This document shows, in pieces, positions 25,200 through 38,939 of a DNA stretch of 64,000 nt (within the stretch, counting starts at the first letter, position 1; each line of letters starts with the position of its first letter). Below the pieces are notes generated by a model. It ran no database searches. It had not been told where the DNA came from and saw nothing but the letters and a program-made list of their open reading frames with translations. The stretch is from Sphagnum magellanicum (lineage: Eukaryota > Streptophyta > Sphagnopsida > Sphagnales > Sphagnaceae): positions 31,238,001-31,302,000 of the forward strand of contig CM038908.1 in the NCBI GenBank assembly GCA_021904315.1. The letters are read 5' to 3'. The position numbers were made by a program, and so were the translations under genes.

Positions 25200-26911
25200 A
25201 TTGTGTTGGTGGTGGAAATCACTGGTTTCTGCAACATCATCATGCTTGTTCTAGCTCAATGACTTTGTCTTGCAAGAATCTGTATGGGTTTTGAATCTGA
25301 TTATATGCAATGCAATGCTATGCTCGTTGTGCAATATTATCTGACAGGACTTATTTCTTGCAAAGATTACTTTGTGTGGGTTTTGAGTGAATTATATGCA
25401 TATTTGCTGCTTGTGCCAATATCAGGACTTTTGTCATGCGAAAATTAGAATGGGTTTCAAATACATCTGCTCTAGTCCAAGTCTGTAATATCAGGATTTG
25501 ATTCAAAGGCGGAATTAATTTTAGTCCATACTCTCAGTTTAGAAAATGCCATGGTGGTCTTTATGGAGTCTGGAAAACCAGCTTGCACAAAACTTGGGCT
25601 GCTCTAAGTTTACTTTGGGTTTTGCTTTGATTTTGGCACACCTGATTTGCAACTTCAATGTTTGAGAACTTGCAATCACAATCTACACAATAGTGTCTTA
25701 CCACTACCTGGGGTAGATAGGCTGGTCATCGAATACTGAAGGACTCAGAATGGTGTGGTGCGCTGGTCATGGTCTTTTTGGACATGGTGCCTGAAGAGAA
25801 GTTGTGGCCCATCTCTGGTTGCACCTGGAGCCATTTAGATCGCAGCATTTGGATGAGAGACCAGGAAAACATGCCTCCACCCTCCATGCATATAATTGAT
25901 TCAAAACTTGCAGAGGTCCACTCGCTCGAATTTATGAAAAAACACTTTGTTGCCTTATGAGCAAGCATGTCACCACGTTATGAATGTTCCACAAGCATTT
26001 GACAAATGTCACAGATCTGACCCTAGTTTAAATTGGATAAAAATGAAACCTGGTTGGTTTTTATGTAAAAAAGTTTGTCAAACACAATCGGCCTAGGTCT
26101 TTTCAGAAGAAAAGGTAAAGAAATTGATGGCCATGGGTAATCTACTATTTGTGTAACCCTAAAGTTATAAACAACACCCCCATGTTAGGGTTTTGGGCTT
26201 GGCTTTCTCGTTGTAACAGTGTGATGAGAATCTTCTAGCGCCCTCTCTCACCTTTGTGCTTCATGTGTTTGTTGTCCAAGTTCTTCCTCATTGGTTGTAG
26301 CTAGGTACAAGTGCACTTCAATTATGCAGGCATTGCTAGCACACTAGAAGGAATCTTGTCTTTTGTAATCAAGGCATCAATGACTACAAACCCTAAATGA
26401 CTATTTAAATGAGGTGTCAATCACTACAACCATAATCTTTGACAATTCATCCTACATGGCAAAGGTTCTAGTCATAAATTAGTTACCAATATGACTAATG
26501 GATGATAATTTAGCAATAGAACATAGGAGCTCGTTCTTTCATTGTTTTTTTTTCATCGATACATTATCCACAATGATGGACACAGTGACCCGGAGGTCTA
26601 ATTGTCATTTTTCATCAAGATAGGGAATAATTACACTATATGTATGATTACAAAACAATTATGCAAAATGATTTGGATAGAGTACATTCAAGATAGGGAA
26701 CAATTACATTGTATCTATGATTACAAATTGACTATGCAGATTGATTTGGATAGAATACATTCAATGACATGCAATTTTATGGCCATGTATTTCATGGCAT
26801 AATGCAAATATTGTAAAAGGTATATTCATTCCAATGTTGTTATTTTATCAACAATACTCATCACTAATATAAATGTACTACCAACTTACAAAATGTTTGC
26901 TTATTCAATAG

Positions 26912-28095
26912 AGTGAAAATTAGTCAGCAAGGTATGTGGAAACTTTCATTCCAATTTCAAGCCTTCAAAGATGCGCAAATAATGGTTAAATCTTCCTTGG
27001 TCATATTATCACTTTGGTTGCATCGAAACAATCCATCATAGAAACTACAAGCTAATTGTATAACAAACAAATGGACCAACATGCATGCTACCATGAATGG
27101 GTGCCTTTGTGATAATACGTATTCTCAAGTTTATTTACATTTTAACCCAACATATTCTTCTAGTAATAGTAATATTATGCTCTAACCAAATTGGTTTAAT
27201 AGTTGCATTCAAACATCGTACCTCTATGGAATGGGAGCACATTGAAGATCACTAACATATGTGTTCCATGATGATCTTTTGTTCACATTTGAAAGCATAG
27301 AAAATGGGTGACATGTCATAATCTTCTACATAAGACAATTATGATGTATATTCTCCCAAGATACAAATGATATATCACTAAAAAGGTTTTCTTGTTCCAA
27401 TGATTTCCCCAAAAAAATTCTATGACATCTCCATCATGTTCCATATTGATGCCATGATATGCCATGGCCATTCAATCAAGATGGAATTGGCTAAGCTCAA
27501 GGCTACCCATTCTAATGGGTGCAAAAGGACTATTTCACCTTGTCAATCTACCCAATGGTGAATTAATGTTCTCTTTATGTATTCGTATGGATGGGTGGAT
27601 ATTTTGATTTTGGTCGTGTGAAAATTCTTAGGTTTCGTTGCTTTGATTTTCATGGTTTGTTGGTTTCAACTTTCTTAAGTGTATTGCAACTTCTTGTGTT
27701 TTTCCCTTTGTGTTTTTACTTATGAATTAAACCTTGGCACATTTTTTCGGCAAACTCAATCTTCCATTTCTTGAATCCAAACTCAACTTTCACCCAAATT
27801 TTAGCATTTGAACTTTCTTGACAACGATCACAGACAAACTAATGCTTACAAACAATATACAAAACGTTTCCAACTCAAAATGTCCATAATCCAATCAAAC
27901 CTTAATCAATCGAACATTTAGGTTTGATCTTCCAAGCCATGAAGGTTTAAATCACTCAGAGTTGTAATTCACTAATATTCATATCAACTCTATTATTTAC
28001 TTGGTTTTTCAGTTCCAATTGTTATGAATTTCAATGGCATTGTTAGACTTTGCTTTGGATGTACTACATAGAATTAATCTCAGAAGGTGTTGTGT
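26912..28095. other. Intergenic, nothing recognised
   Basis: AT-rich sequence between the right duplication arm and the CACTA element. No frame over 60 codons and no repeat that I recognise. Confidence 0.5.
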
Positions 28096-28504
28096 CACTA
28101 GAAGAAAAACATGTATTTTCAACTGTTCTTTGCGACTAAATTTTAATTGCAAGAGACATTTTGTAATTAAAATCCTTTTAGTCACCTAAGACAAGTCGCA
28201 TGTGATAAACTAATCACAAATGACAAAGAGTATTGTATGAAAGAAAAAGTCAACAAATACATTTCATCCTTTAACTCCATTGTATACGTATTGTCACATG
28301 TGACTAATATGCAACTATTTTGGTCACAATTGAAAGCAAATCATGTGTTGCCACGTGTCTTAATATATGATTATTATTATTATTATTTTGAAATAATCTA
28401 AGACGTTCAATTCAAAGACTTGGATGATCTTATATTATGACACGTGACCCAATGTAAATATGCCACGTGGCATTTAAAAAATTAATTTAATAAAAATATT
28501 AATA

Positions 28505-28720
28505 TTAAGTTGATAGGTACATAAATAGATGCCTACAATCCTTACCTACCTACCTACCTACCTATTTAGGTAAAAAAATAAATAGTTAGGTTTTACTTTC
28601 CCATGCTAAATACCTATTCATATAGGTACTTAAGTAGATAGGTACATAGGCTGACTTAAATGGGTAGGTTAAACTAGGAACTTACCTAACTAAATAGATA
28701 AGTAGGTTGGGGAGGTATGT
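28505..28720. repeat. TACC/TAGG low-complexity block inside the CACTA element
   Basis: A (CCTA)n run of about five units at 28,543-28,564 is followed by many TAGGTA/TACCTA words in both orientations, which could fold back on each other. Confidence 0.7.
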
Positions 28721-29929
28721 ATTTTATAATTGTGCATTATTTGTTTTTTTGTTTTGGGTTGAACCTTTTGATTAACTCATCCTATGTGCACAAACTTCTT
28801 AATGTGAAATTGCATAGGCACACCCCTTTGTTTATATAGTGTTCAAAATAAGAATGGAGAACAAACAATATGGGATAAGTTTTGAAGTTGCAATTTCCTT
28901 ACAAATTAAGTTATAATTCCAAAACTTTCTTCATTCGTTATTTTTAGGGTTTTTAGATTTTTAAACAATTCAAGTACTAAATAATTAAATAATCATTTAA
29001 TTCATAATCATGAAATTTACATATATTGAAATTATAAACTATACGCTACAAATATTCAGTATTCATTATCAATTACTTAAATAAGTAATACCTTCTTCAT
29101 ATTTGACAAACTAGCTATCTAGTTACTCACAAGTTATTAATACATAACTCATAAATAATAAAATATTTAAAAATATTTAATTACTTTTCAGAATCTGATC
29201 GAGCTATATATAATATAATTAATATGAAATTAATTTAATGACTATAATTTAAAATTAAATATTTTAAATATTTATTTTTAAATTATATATTATGAATTAA
29301 CAGTTGGTATTAGAAAGTAAATTCTTACACAAAATTTTGAAAAATTATTATTCAACTATTACATTATTTATTTTATAATAAAATTTATTGTTGTAAAAAT
29401 TATTATAAGTCAAATAATTTTTTTCTTTTGGTAATTATTATCTATAAATACAATAATTTGTTAAACATAACATTAATTTTCATAATTACTGTAAAATTAC
29501 TATAAAATATTTATCATAGATGATTAATCACAGAAATTTTTAAGATAATATTATTGTATAATAATTCGTGAAATTAAAATCAGTAAAATAATTATTCTAA
29601 CTACACTATAATTTCTCCAAATTTTTAATTCAGGTTTGAAGTTATAAATTAAAGAGTGTGAACAATTATGTTCAATTAGAAAATAATCATGCACATAATA
29701 ATTAATTCTTATATGAAGTAATTAAATTATTTTAAAGTAATTTCACATTAATTTAATTAATTAATTTCTTCTAATATAAGAATATAAATTATATAATATA
29801 CAAATCTATGTCATAACAATAATTATTTAGTGTCACTTAGATTTAATAAACATAATCATTTATAGTTATTTATAAAAGTGATTTATTATGGATAGCACTA
29901 GTAAAAAAACCCTTGAAATTCAATCAATA

Positions 29930-30840
29930 ATTTTTTGAATTAAAATATAAATTTAACATTCCAAAATAGTAATTCAGAATTCAAATATCAGTTTTTAGAA
30001 GTTTTTTGAAGTTAAGTAACAAATTTCAGAATTGAAATGTTAACTTTCAGATTCAAATAATAATATTCAAAATTAAAATTTGCATTTGAAGACTCAATTA
30101 ATAATTTTCTGAATTGAAATATTAATTTTGAGAATCGAAAATAATAATTTGGAATTCCAATTTCAACTTTCAAGTCAAATAATTTCTTAAAATTTAAATT
30201 TTAAACTTCAAAATTCAACTATCAAATTTCAAGTTGAAATAAAAATATTTGAAATCAAGTTGCCAATTTTTAGAGTCAATAAAGTTTTTTAAATTGAAAT
30301 AAAAAAATTTAGGTTCAAAAATAATAATTTAGAATTCAAATATCAGTTTTTAGATCAAATAAGTTTTTTGAATTTAAATAACAATTTTCAGAATTGAAAT
30401 ATTAATTTTCATATTCAAATAACAATATTCAAAATTGAAATGTCCATTTTTAGACTCAATTACTAATTTTCAGACTTGAAGTATTAATTTTGAAAATCTA
30501 AAATAATAATTTGGAATCTAAATTTCAGGTTCGAATTAAATGATTATTTAAAATATAAATGAAAAATTTTCATAGCTGAAATATAAATTCTCATATTGAC
30601 ATAAAAATATTAAAAATTAAATGGAATATTCAAAATATTCCATTTTTATGATCAATTACTAATTTTTGGATTCGAAAATATTAATTTAGAATTCAAAATC
30701 AATTTTTAGATCAAATCAGTCTTTTTGAATTGAAAATATCATATTCAAATCAAAATTTTCAAATTTAAATAATGTTTTAAACAATTGAAATAACAATTTT
30801 CAGATTTGGATAAAAAAAATCAAAGTTCAAATATTAATTT
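29930..30840. repeat. AT-rich array of about 177 bp period
   Basis: A GGAATTC-like landmark followed by a TTTCAG/TTTTTAGA segment recurs at 29,977, 30,152, 30,332, 30,514 and 30,689, spacings of 175, 180, 182 and 175. Alternate units resemble each other more (355-357 bp), a two-unit higher-order pattern. Within units, AATTGAAAT / TTTTCAGA words repeat roughly every 20-30 bp. Highly diverged, over 80% AT. Confidence 0.65.
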
Positions 30841-31195
30841 TGCGATTCATTATATAATAAATATACATATGTATGCATATTATATATATAATTTTAGTAC
30901 ATACATTAAAATATACCCCTATGTCATTGTAGAATACCTTTAGGATGCAACTAATTTGGTGACTATTGCGAGTAATGGGACATATCAACCTATTAATGGA
31001 TGAAAATAAATGTAAAATTGATGTAACCAATGGGATGAAATTTTTAATAGTTGCATCGTAGTTGTGAAAATGACCAAAATAGTTGAAAGTTGGTCTTGTA
31101 GTTGCAAATATTTTCAAATCTAGTCGCAAACGACTATAAGTCGCATGTAGTCGTAAATTGAATGGTTACATTTTGGCTAATTTCTACTAGTGTGT

Positions 31196-33242
31196 TCACA
31201 TCTTTGGAACCTATTTTTGACATTAGTGTAGCTCGTGGCATGGTTTGTTCTTCTTCATTGGTGTCCATATTTCATGGTTTGTGCATTATGATGGTTAGTG
31301 TGGTTTCTTTTTTGTCATCCATTTTCATCACTCCTTCTTTTGGGTATGTTGCAAATCTTGATTCCTCTTCCTCACTATCGACTATAATGTATGTCGACTT
31401 CAGCTGATCCATCTCCTTGATGTAAACAAATGTAGGTGACTTGTATGCATTATCCTTTACTATAGAATTATTCCCTAGCCATTTCTATTGTAAAATTGAT
31501 TCACTTTTTTTTTTCACGTAGAATCCAAGTAAGTAGTCACATTACTAGTGAAACCATGTCCTAAAATTTTTGTTTGTCAAGTGTGTTGACCATGGATTTT
31601 CTCTAAGTGGTTTTTATAAATTGTTCCAAAATTTCAATATAAACATTTTGATCAATGTTGCATATATCTTGTAATCTTGCAAGTGATTAGAAGATGCTTA
31701 GTATCCAGCCTTTACTAGCTTGGTATTTTACATTTACACTTTTTAATTCTTTTATATCTACAAAAGGATTCAAGTTTAAATTTGGCAGTGTTTGACAAAA
31801 ATGTTGTGGGTATGGATATGGTGACATGTTAGAAATGAACAAACTTTAAATTAGGTTACTTTGAATGTTTATTTCAAGCTTGCATAAAAACTACACTACC
31901 TGCCCAAAATAATCCACAATTGTAAACATATATGTGCTTAGTGACATATTTGTAAATGTCTAATCTATTTGCATATTTATTGTTATCATGAAACATGTTT
32001 GATGTGTATTGGACCACTTGCATGGGACTAATGACCTTCAAACAATTACAAATGGCAAAACGATTCTACAAATCACAATAGCTAACTTTGTTTCAACAAC
32101 CACAAAACTTGTTTGCAAATCTTATCATAAATCTCCATGAGAAATCAAGCATGTACCCCTTCTCTAGGTGGTCCAATTCCTAATCTATTGTAAGATATAG
32201 AAGTTGACAAACATTGCAACCTTTTTAATTCCAACGATTTGAAGCCATTGAATGCCACATGGACACATTGGTGACATGGAAAAATATTCAATTGTGTCAA
32301 GGAATATTTTTCCATGTCACCAAAATATGTCAGAAAATATACTCTTTGACATGGACGAAATTTATTGAAAGTATTCCCTCTTGCTCACAAAATCATGTTT
32401 GTTGTTCATGTTCACCGTTCACACTCACCCACTCATGAAATAACATCCCCTTATAATGATGGCACATGACATAAATCAAACCATAAATAATGATGGTTTA
32501 ATTGACTAGTGGTCAAATTGACAATTAATCATTTTGATTAATCAAAATGTCACATGACCCCCTAGTCAAAAAAAATTGCGTCAAAATCAACATGTCCAAA
32601 ATGACATTTGACAAGGGAGTAAAGAGACCAAAATGGAAGTCTTTTTTATTGAGTTTTTTGATAAAAAAGACTATGATTTTTTTTTATGATGCATCCTAAT
32701 AAGATTCGTTTTAGGCACAAAATTAAACATGCATAAATTATTTATCTCTCCATATTGATTTTAAATCAATTCCAATGTTCATAATGGTCAATTTTTCAAA
32801 AACAAAATCCTATTTCATGGTTAACATGAAACATAACATTGTGCTCACCTTACCACTTGAAATTGTAAACTGTATTGAAATATAATTTTTCAACATGCTC
32901 TTTTTTCAGAACTCCATGCTCCCCAATGGCAACCACCTAACTACATTCCAAAGATTTTATATATATATAAAAGGTATATTTTGAATGAAAGTTCCCTTCT
33001 TCAATCAAAGTTCGGGTGGGTTGCCTTGGATTAACTCTAATGAGGGACACAACTGATAATTTCAATAGTCTTTAAATATTGTCCAATAATGTTGACATTG
33101 CCTAACAACAATAAACCCCTCCCCAATATGAATTTAAAAATAATAATTTACACCACAAGACTCAAGTGTTGCCTTTTATGTTTAACATGGGTCATTATCT
33201 CATTAGGCATCACCAACAAACCTCAACACATGGTAATAATAA
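31196..33242. other. Intergenic, decayed repeats, no gene seen
   Basis: Short frames of 80-106 codons lack motifs. A local inverted repeat around 32,278-32,315 (TTCCATGTCACC and its complement) could form a hairpin. Nothing else recognised. Confidence 0.45.
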
Positions 33243-33935
33243 TGCTTGCTTTTGTAATTTGTGGGTCCTCTCTTTTAGTAATCACACTGTCTCGAAACCA
33301 CATGCTCCAGAGTGTCATTGCTGGTGTCAATGGTAGTCTTCCTTGGAAACCAACACCACATTTCAGAGATTCTACTCTTGGCAGAACAAGTGACAGGCCC
33401 AGGAGCTGATGAGACAGGCTGAGAGTCACCTGGTCTAATTTTCAACTCACAAACACACAAGTAAGCTCAATATGTTGCATCAATTGGACTTTGAAACCTC
33501 AAATATTAGACCCAAACACATGAGTTTTTTTGTTCACATGAAAATGTGGGGGAAAGACAAAGACATTTATGAATTACATCCACAATTGTAACCAACTTAT
33601 GTTCAAGAAAAAAGTGGACTTTAAAATTCTACTTTTGTATAAATATGTCATTGTGAAATAATTTACTTGTGGATACTTAGCTTGCTTAATTGTATAACTT
33701 CAAATGTTAAAAAACCCCTTTAACCATCTTTCACCTATGATTTACATGAATTGTATTCCAAATTGTAAGTTGTAACCAACTGATGTTCAAGAAAAATTGG
33801 ACTTCAGAATTATTACTTTTAATAAATAACATTTTGAAATAATTGAGTTCTTGGATGCTTAGCTCCTTTAGTTGTCTAACTTGAAAAGTTAACAAAAACC
33901 CTTTAACTCTCTTTCACCTATGATTTTTTGAGGAG
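33243..33935. repeat. Dispersed 0.6-0.7-kb repeat, copy 2
   Basis: Longer copy of the repeat at 10,632-11,243, with two full units of the internal 184 bp tandem duplication (GTAACCAACT words at 33,588 and 33,772). It continues about 75 bp past the point where copy 1 stops. Confidence 0.75.
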
Positions 33936-35440
33936 GAAAATGCTAATGGTTAATAAAACATTGTACTAGTATCAACATGGTAAGGACACAAGGTAATTGT
34001 CAAGTATATTAGTGGACCCTTGTGCCATTGGTCCGAGTTGGATCATCTTCAAGGCCTCAAATGTTAAGGTTTGAGGCATTGATTTGTTGAGATGGCTAAA
34101 TGAGAGAATGGTCAATAGGATAATCAATGAGAGATTCCTCATGCATTTCCCCATGACATGAAAATGGTAAATACATTTTTTCATCTGATATGAAGAGGTA
34201 ATTTACTAAATAAATGAGAGTACATTATGGGTGTCATGTTCTTAGTTGATGTTTATAATCATTCACATAAAAATGAAAATAAGGGGTAGTTTAATTGAAA
34301 TATAACAAAATGACATGTGAAAAAATGAAAAATGAAACTAAAATGTTGTATTTAATTTTTTACAAAAAATAGAACACAACTATTGTACATGCAAAACTTG
34401 AATTAATTTAATATGATTTGAGTTTTTTTTTGAAAAATAAATAAATTTATCAAATTTAAAACATGTGAATTTTAATTGCATACATTTAGAAATGAAATCC
34501 ATTTCATTATGAATCTTTTGAAAGGAAATTTATATTTATATTTATTGATTTTCCATATATGTATTGATGTAATGACTTAACATTTGGAATTTGAAAATTT
34601 ATAGAATTCATTTAAGTGGGTTTGTCAAATTATAATTGCAATTTACCCCAAAAAAAAATCGTTAAAATCATGGGTTTAGTGTGATAATAACTCTTTTTTA
34701 ATTTAATCCAATTGTTTTATTAATAATATTTTCACATCAACTAATATTTTTAGTCTTCTTAGTCATTTTAAACAACTACTATGTCAACTAATATTTTTAG
34801 TCATTTTAGTCATCTTGAGTCATTTCAATCAAGACGGATTTAGTCAAATTTGTGTTAAAAATGACTAGTTTGTTTCAACTAAATCCATTTTTCTCTAATG
34901 CTTAATATTCTTAAATTAATAATAAAACCAACATTAAAACATGGTTTTGTGGTAGTGTTAAGGTTTTTTTTTTGCCTTGCTAGCATGAAAAAAATTAATA
35001 TTTATACTGTTTGTCACAATTACTTCATGTAGGAAAGGAAAATACAATTGTTGTTATATCAAGCAATTGCTTTGGATTTGTTAAATTGCATTATCATTTG
35101 CTTTGCCAACAATTTTCATATAATTTCTTATCATTTTTAATTCTTTTTTTTAGAAACACCCACCATTGAATATGAAACATTCTAAAATGTTCATCCAACT
35201 CATCCTTCACAACTTCACTTTTAGATTGTCCCATCCATGTGCACAAGATATAATTCAAGATTAGCAAGCCTTACAAAAAAAAATCTTTAAGGGCTTTAAG
35301 TTTAGCTATGGTGTGTATGCAACTATTTTCAACATGAGTTGCATGTTCTTAGGCTTGCAATATGGAAGGATGATTAGGTCTTCAAGATCAATCTCATCAA
35401 CAATAGTAGCTACAAGACCTATTACATCATGATTGGATCT
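33936..35440. other. Intergenic AT-rich stretch
   Basis: No coding frame. A CAACTAATATTTTTAGTC(A/T)T word is repeated at about 34,738 and 34,785. Otherwise featureless. Confidence 0.45.
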
Positions 35441-35449
35441 CCAATTGCT

Positions 35450-36985
35450 AGCTAAAGGCCAAAAACCTAAACCAAATTATTGGGCTTTGATAATGTGGCT
35501 AAAATATTTTGCCAATACCTTGTGGAAGGACCCATTTTTTAAATGTGAATATCATTCCTTAGCATCCCCAACCTCCAAAACTCCACACATTTAGCAATGT
35601 CAATATTGATGTTTTTTTCTCATCACTTTGTATTACATGATTGGCCACTTATTAGAATCCACAAAGAAATGAAAGAGATGCATGTTACTATGCCCCACCA
35701 AGGTTTCAAAACCATCCTTGAAATACCCCTAAACTCAAGATTTGAAATTAAGAATCTCTTGAATGAATTGTAGAATGGAAGGTCAATCTTGGGAAATCAT
35801 GAACCCTTGCATCAAGTAAACCAAGATGTAAGTATTTTGCTAATGTAACGTTTTGGAAAGATATTCAAAACTTGCATCAATGTCCTTGTGTGTGTGTCCA
35901 ACAACTAGAAACCTCAATTGCATTTCTTCAAACATTTTTCATGATGCAATCAACAAAGATGAAATGCAAACATGTGACAATTATTGTTATTTTAACATAG
36001 TTGTCCATTTGGAATGACAAGTTTTTAGGCAAAGGCTTTGTTCCAACAAGGTTCTCCAATTAAAACTCATAGATTAATTAATTTTCCAATATACACAAAA
36101 AATGTAAGAGAGTTAGGATGATTGTGTCAAAACTCATTAGAATATTGAGCAAAAGTTTCATCCCCATGCCCAAGAGCAATCATTCCAATCAACATTATGG
36201 GTAATTAACAAAGGATAAAAGTCATTTTGTTCTTCACTTCTAACCTAGGAAGAACAATTTTCAAATGATCCATTTTGTCATGAATGATGCATAGAAATTC
36301 TTCTTTGGATCAGATTGATTATGTTGTCCAAGTGTGATAAAGGTGCACATAAGATTATTAATGTCTATTGTGTTTTTTTTAAAAATTCGTTCAAGTTTTT
36401 TAGCACCAATGCTATTTTTCCCTACCTTGGATATTAAATCTTTCTATTATTCACAAATATTACACTTTGCAAAATCAAAGCCCTTTTTTTTGACATCAAC
36501 ATTCAAGTGGCTTCTCTTTTTTAATCGACTCATAGCAAGTTGCAATATTTTTAACTCAACATTAATCTACATGGAGACAACAACAAGAAATTGATTATCA
36601 TAATTGCATAAAATCAAAATAATAATTGGGACTTGTTGGGATGCATTGTGAAACAATTTTAATATGTGGTGTGCAGTTAAAACTTAACAAGCACCAGGTT
36701 AGTTTTGAATTTGCCATGGAATAATAGAAAATTATTTGTAAGAACCAAAACATTACCTCATCATTTCACTCTAGAATATTTTTCCATGTTTTAGGAATCA
36801 AGAGTCGAACATCTTGTCTGTCATTGATAATGCCTTTCATTTTATGCAACATTGTATATGTGTAACTCTTGACAACATATTGCACGTTCAATTATGCTTG
36901 TCTAGTTGGGATCCACAATTTCCATGTTCCTTTGTTTCCATGTGGCAAGTACCTACAACCTCAATGGCTTTCACATTTATAGCAT
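35450..36985 (-). pseudogene. Decayed DUF7869-like repetitive gene
   Basis: On the minus strand a chain of short frames gives, in order: an H-G-N-K-G segment (about 36,930), a V-R-L-L-I-P-K segment, a C-N-I-C-E-Y metal-ligand-like pair, an I-H-D-K-M-D-H-L-K segment (about 36,230), a G-H-G-D-E-T-F-A-Q-Y-S segment, a Q-M-D-N segment, a V-G-H-T-H-K-D-I-D-A-S-F segment (about 35,880) and a G-H-S-N-M-H-L-F segment (about 35,650). This order is what I associate with DUF7869-type proteins, which are dispersed in high copy in non-seed plants and some animals and look transposon-related. Stops and frameshifts throughout mean it is dead. Family naming is from memory of the motifs and unverified. Confidence 0.55.
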
Positions 36986-36999
36986 ATATATGTTGATTG

Positions 37000-38930
37000 C
37001 GACAAACCCACAATTATGAACCACACCTTTTCACAAATCTTTGTTTTTTAAACAATGATAAAATTTCTTTATTTTTTCATATTAGGTCTATGGTGCATTC
37101 ATTGAGGAATGTCTAAACCATAGTTTTGCGCTCTTCAAACGAGAAGTTACTTCTTTTTCATCATTGAAGTTTTGTTGTCAAGAAAGTGTTACCAACAATT
37201 CAAAAAATAACACATGATAACATTAACATTGTGAATAGATTCCTTTAACAAAATTTGTTTATTTCTCGGTACTAACCTTTCCAAAAAGGACTAGTTTCTT
37301 GTGTATAATTAATATACATAAAGGTCAAAGACCAATGATGGGCAAATGACAATGCAATTAACAAATGTAGAAGCCCAAACATAGAAATTAGTGTTCATCC
37401 TTCCAACATCCACAACCAATTTGCACTCATTTGTTTAGGGTCCTTCAATCTTACAAATTAATAATATCCTTGTTGTTCTTCAAATGCATGTTATCATCCC
37501 CTTCAACCATTTATTTATGTCAATTCAACAATGTGGTAATTTAATTAGCAACGATTAGGGCCACCATAACAAGATCCCAAGTTCCACACAAAGGGGCAAA
37601 AACTTTTTATAGTTTTTACCATTTTTAATGCACGTTGTTGATTCTATATGCTTTCCTTGACCCTTTGATTGATATTTGTTAAAAAAATTAGATTGAAATT
37701 ATTTATATACTTTTTTTTTAAATTCACAAATGATGATAGTTTTTTAGATAAGCCCATGTTTGAGAAAAAATAATTAAAAAACTTCCTAACTCAATAATCA
37801 CCATTTCAATAGCCCCATTTTTAATATTCCAAAATTTCAACAATCAAGTTTAATTATAGATAATACAATCATGTATTAGAAAGTTAATAATAACCCATTT
37901 TTATGGAAAGTTTATGCTTCATCAAAGGTTTGAAGTTCAATTCCCAACTTTTTCAACAATTCTAGATTTAGTTTCTTATTTTTTGACTTTTCATTCTAAA
38001 TTTTTTTAAACATCCACTCATGATGATAGGTAAGATATTTTAAATATTCCTATGAACCTAATATTCATAGGTTTGTTCTTTAGATTTCATATGCTTGGAG
38101 GACCAAGTTTGAAGATCATGGGTCCCCCAAGTTCCACCTCATTAATGATCAAAAGGTTCCATAACCAAATAGTTGTCAAGTTTGACAAACACAACTAAAA
38201 GATTGGGCAAGCCACCAATTGGTTTTTTTGAACCATGTGGCCTCTAAGTTGAAAAACCATGCAAGCCTTGGCTTGAACAAATTGGGTGGTCGTCAAGTTG
38301 CACAAACCAAGTGGTTGTTAAGGTTCACAAATCATGCAACTACCAAGGTTCTCAAATCAAGCATGGTGGTCACTGGGTTACATGAACTCGGTGACCTTCA
38401 AATCACACAAATTGGGCAATTGTTGCGTCACATGAATAAAGCAATTGCTTGGATTCAAAAACTAAGCAATTGTCAAATTTGCTAATTTAAATCTTAATTT
38501 ACACATTAAGTCTTACCTAAATAGAATCCTAATTTAAATTTTAAAACATTACACTTATAAAACACTTATAACACAACCATACTTATGGAAAAAAATATTA
38601 TCAAAATTTGAAAAATAATGGTACAAAAGACAAGAGAATTCCATATTAACTTAAAAAATTAGTGAGAATGTGACACATTAATATATGATATAGTAGATGA
38701 AAAAACTACTAAAACTAGAATAATTTTTCTATTTGTAAAAATATCATTTATCCAAGTATGAAACCATAAAATGATGTAAAAAAGAAGGTGAGGTGAAATA
38801 AAAAATTACACCTTTGTTTAATGAAAATGAAATATTTTGCAATGTTTATATTTCAAATTGTTCAATTGTTTTTTGCAATTTTTATATTTGTAACTTAATT
38901 GGTTTAGTTTTCATAAAAGCAAGGACAGAA
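37000..38930. other. Intergenic, decayed repeats
   Basis: No intact frame. At 38,160-38,485 a degenerate unit of about 40 bp, built on CAAG(T/G)T...CACAAA...TGG words, repeats about eight times and keeps an 88-codon frame open by its periodicity; I do not regard that frame as a gene. Confidence 0.5.
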
Positions 38931-38939
38931 GATACCCAA

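Larger units (their letters stand above)
22328..26911. repeat. Right arm of a large inverted duplication
   Basis: Reverse-complement counterpart of 11,262-15,965 with the second complete GST gene. Homology ends near a TTATTCAATAGAG word at 26,901-26,913. See the left arm for how similarity varies along the arms. Confidence 0.9.
28096..31192. mobile_element. CACTA (EnSpm/CMC)-type element, non-autonomous, 3.1 kb
   Basis: Left end CACTAGAAGAAA and right end, read inverted, CACTAGTAGAAA match at 11 of 12 positions. They are flanked by a 3-bp duplication, TGT at 28,093-28,095 and 31,193-31,195, as expected for CACTA elements. Subterminal regions carry repeated (A)GTCGC / GTGACT words on both sides, also typical. 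There is no transposase frame; the interior holds a TAGG-rich low-complexity block and an AT-rich array of about 177 bp period. A second CACTAGTAAAAAA terminus at 29,896 may mark a nested or internal end, but its flank (TAG) does not match the right flank. Confidence 0.7.

Noticed and set aside
29930..30840. Centromeric satellite
   Set aside because: Only about five diverged units lying inside CACTA-type termini; unit length alone is not evidence for a centromere.
29896..31192. Shorter CACTA element starting at the inner CACTAGTAAAAAA
   Set aside because: Flanking triplets (TAG and TGT) do not match, whereas the outer terminus at 28,096 has matching TGT flanks.
38219..38485. 88-codon frame as a gene
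   Set aside because: Open because of a degenerate repeat of about 40 bp; no protein features.
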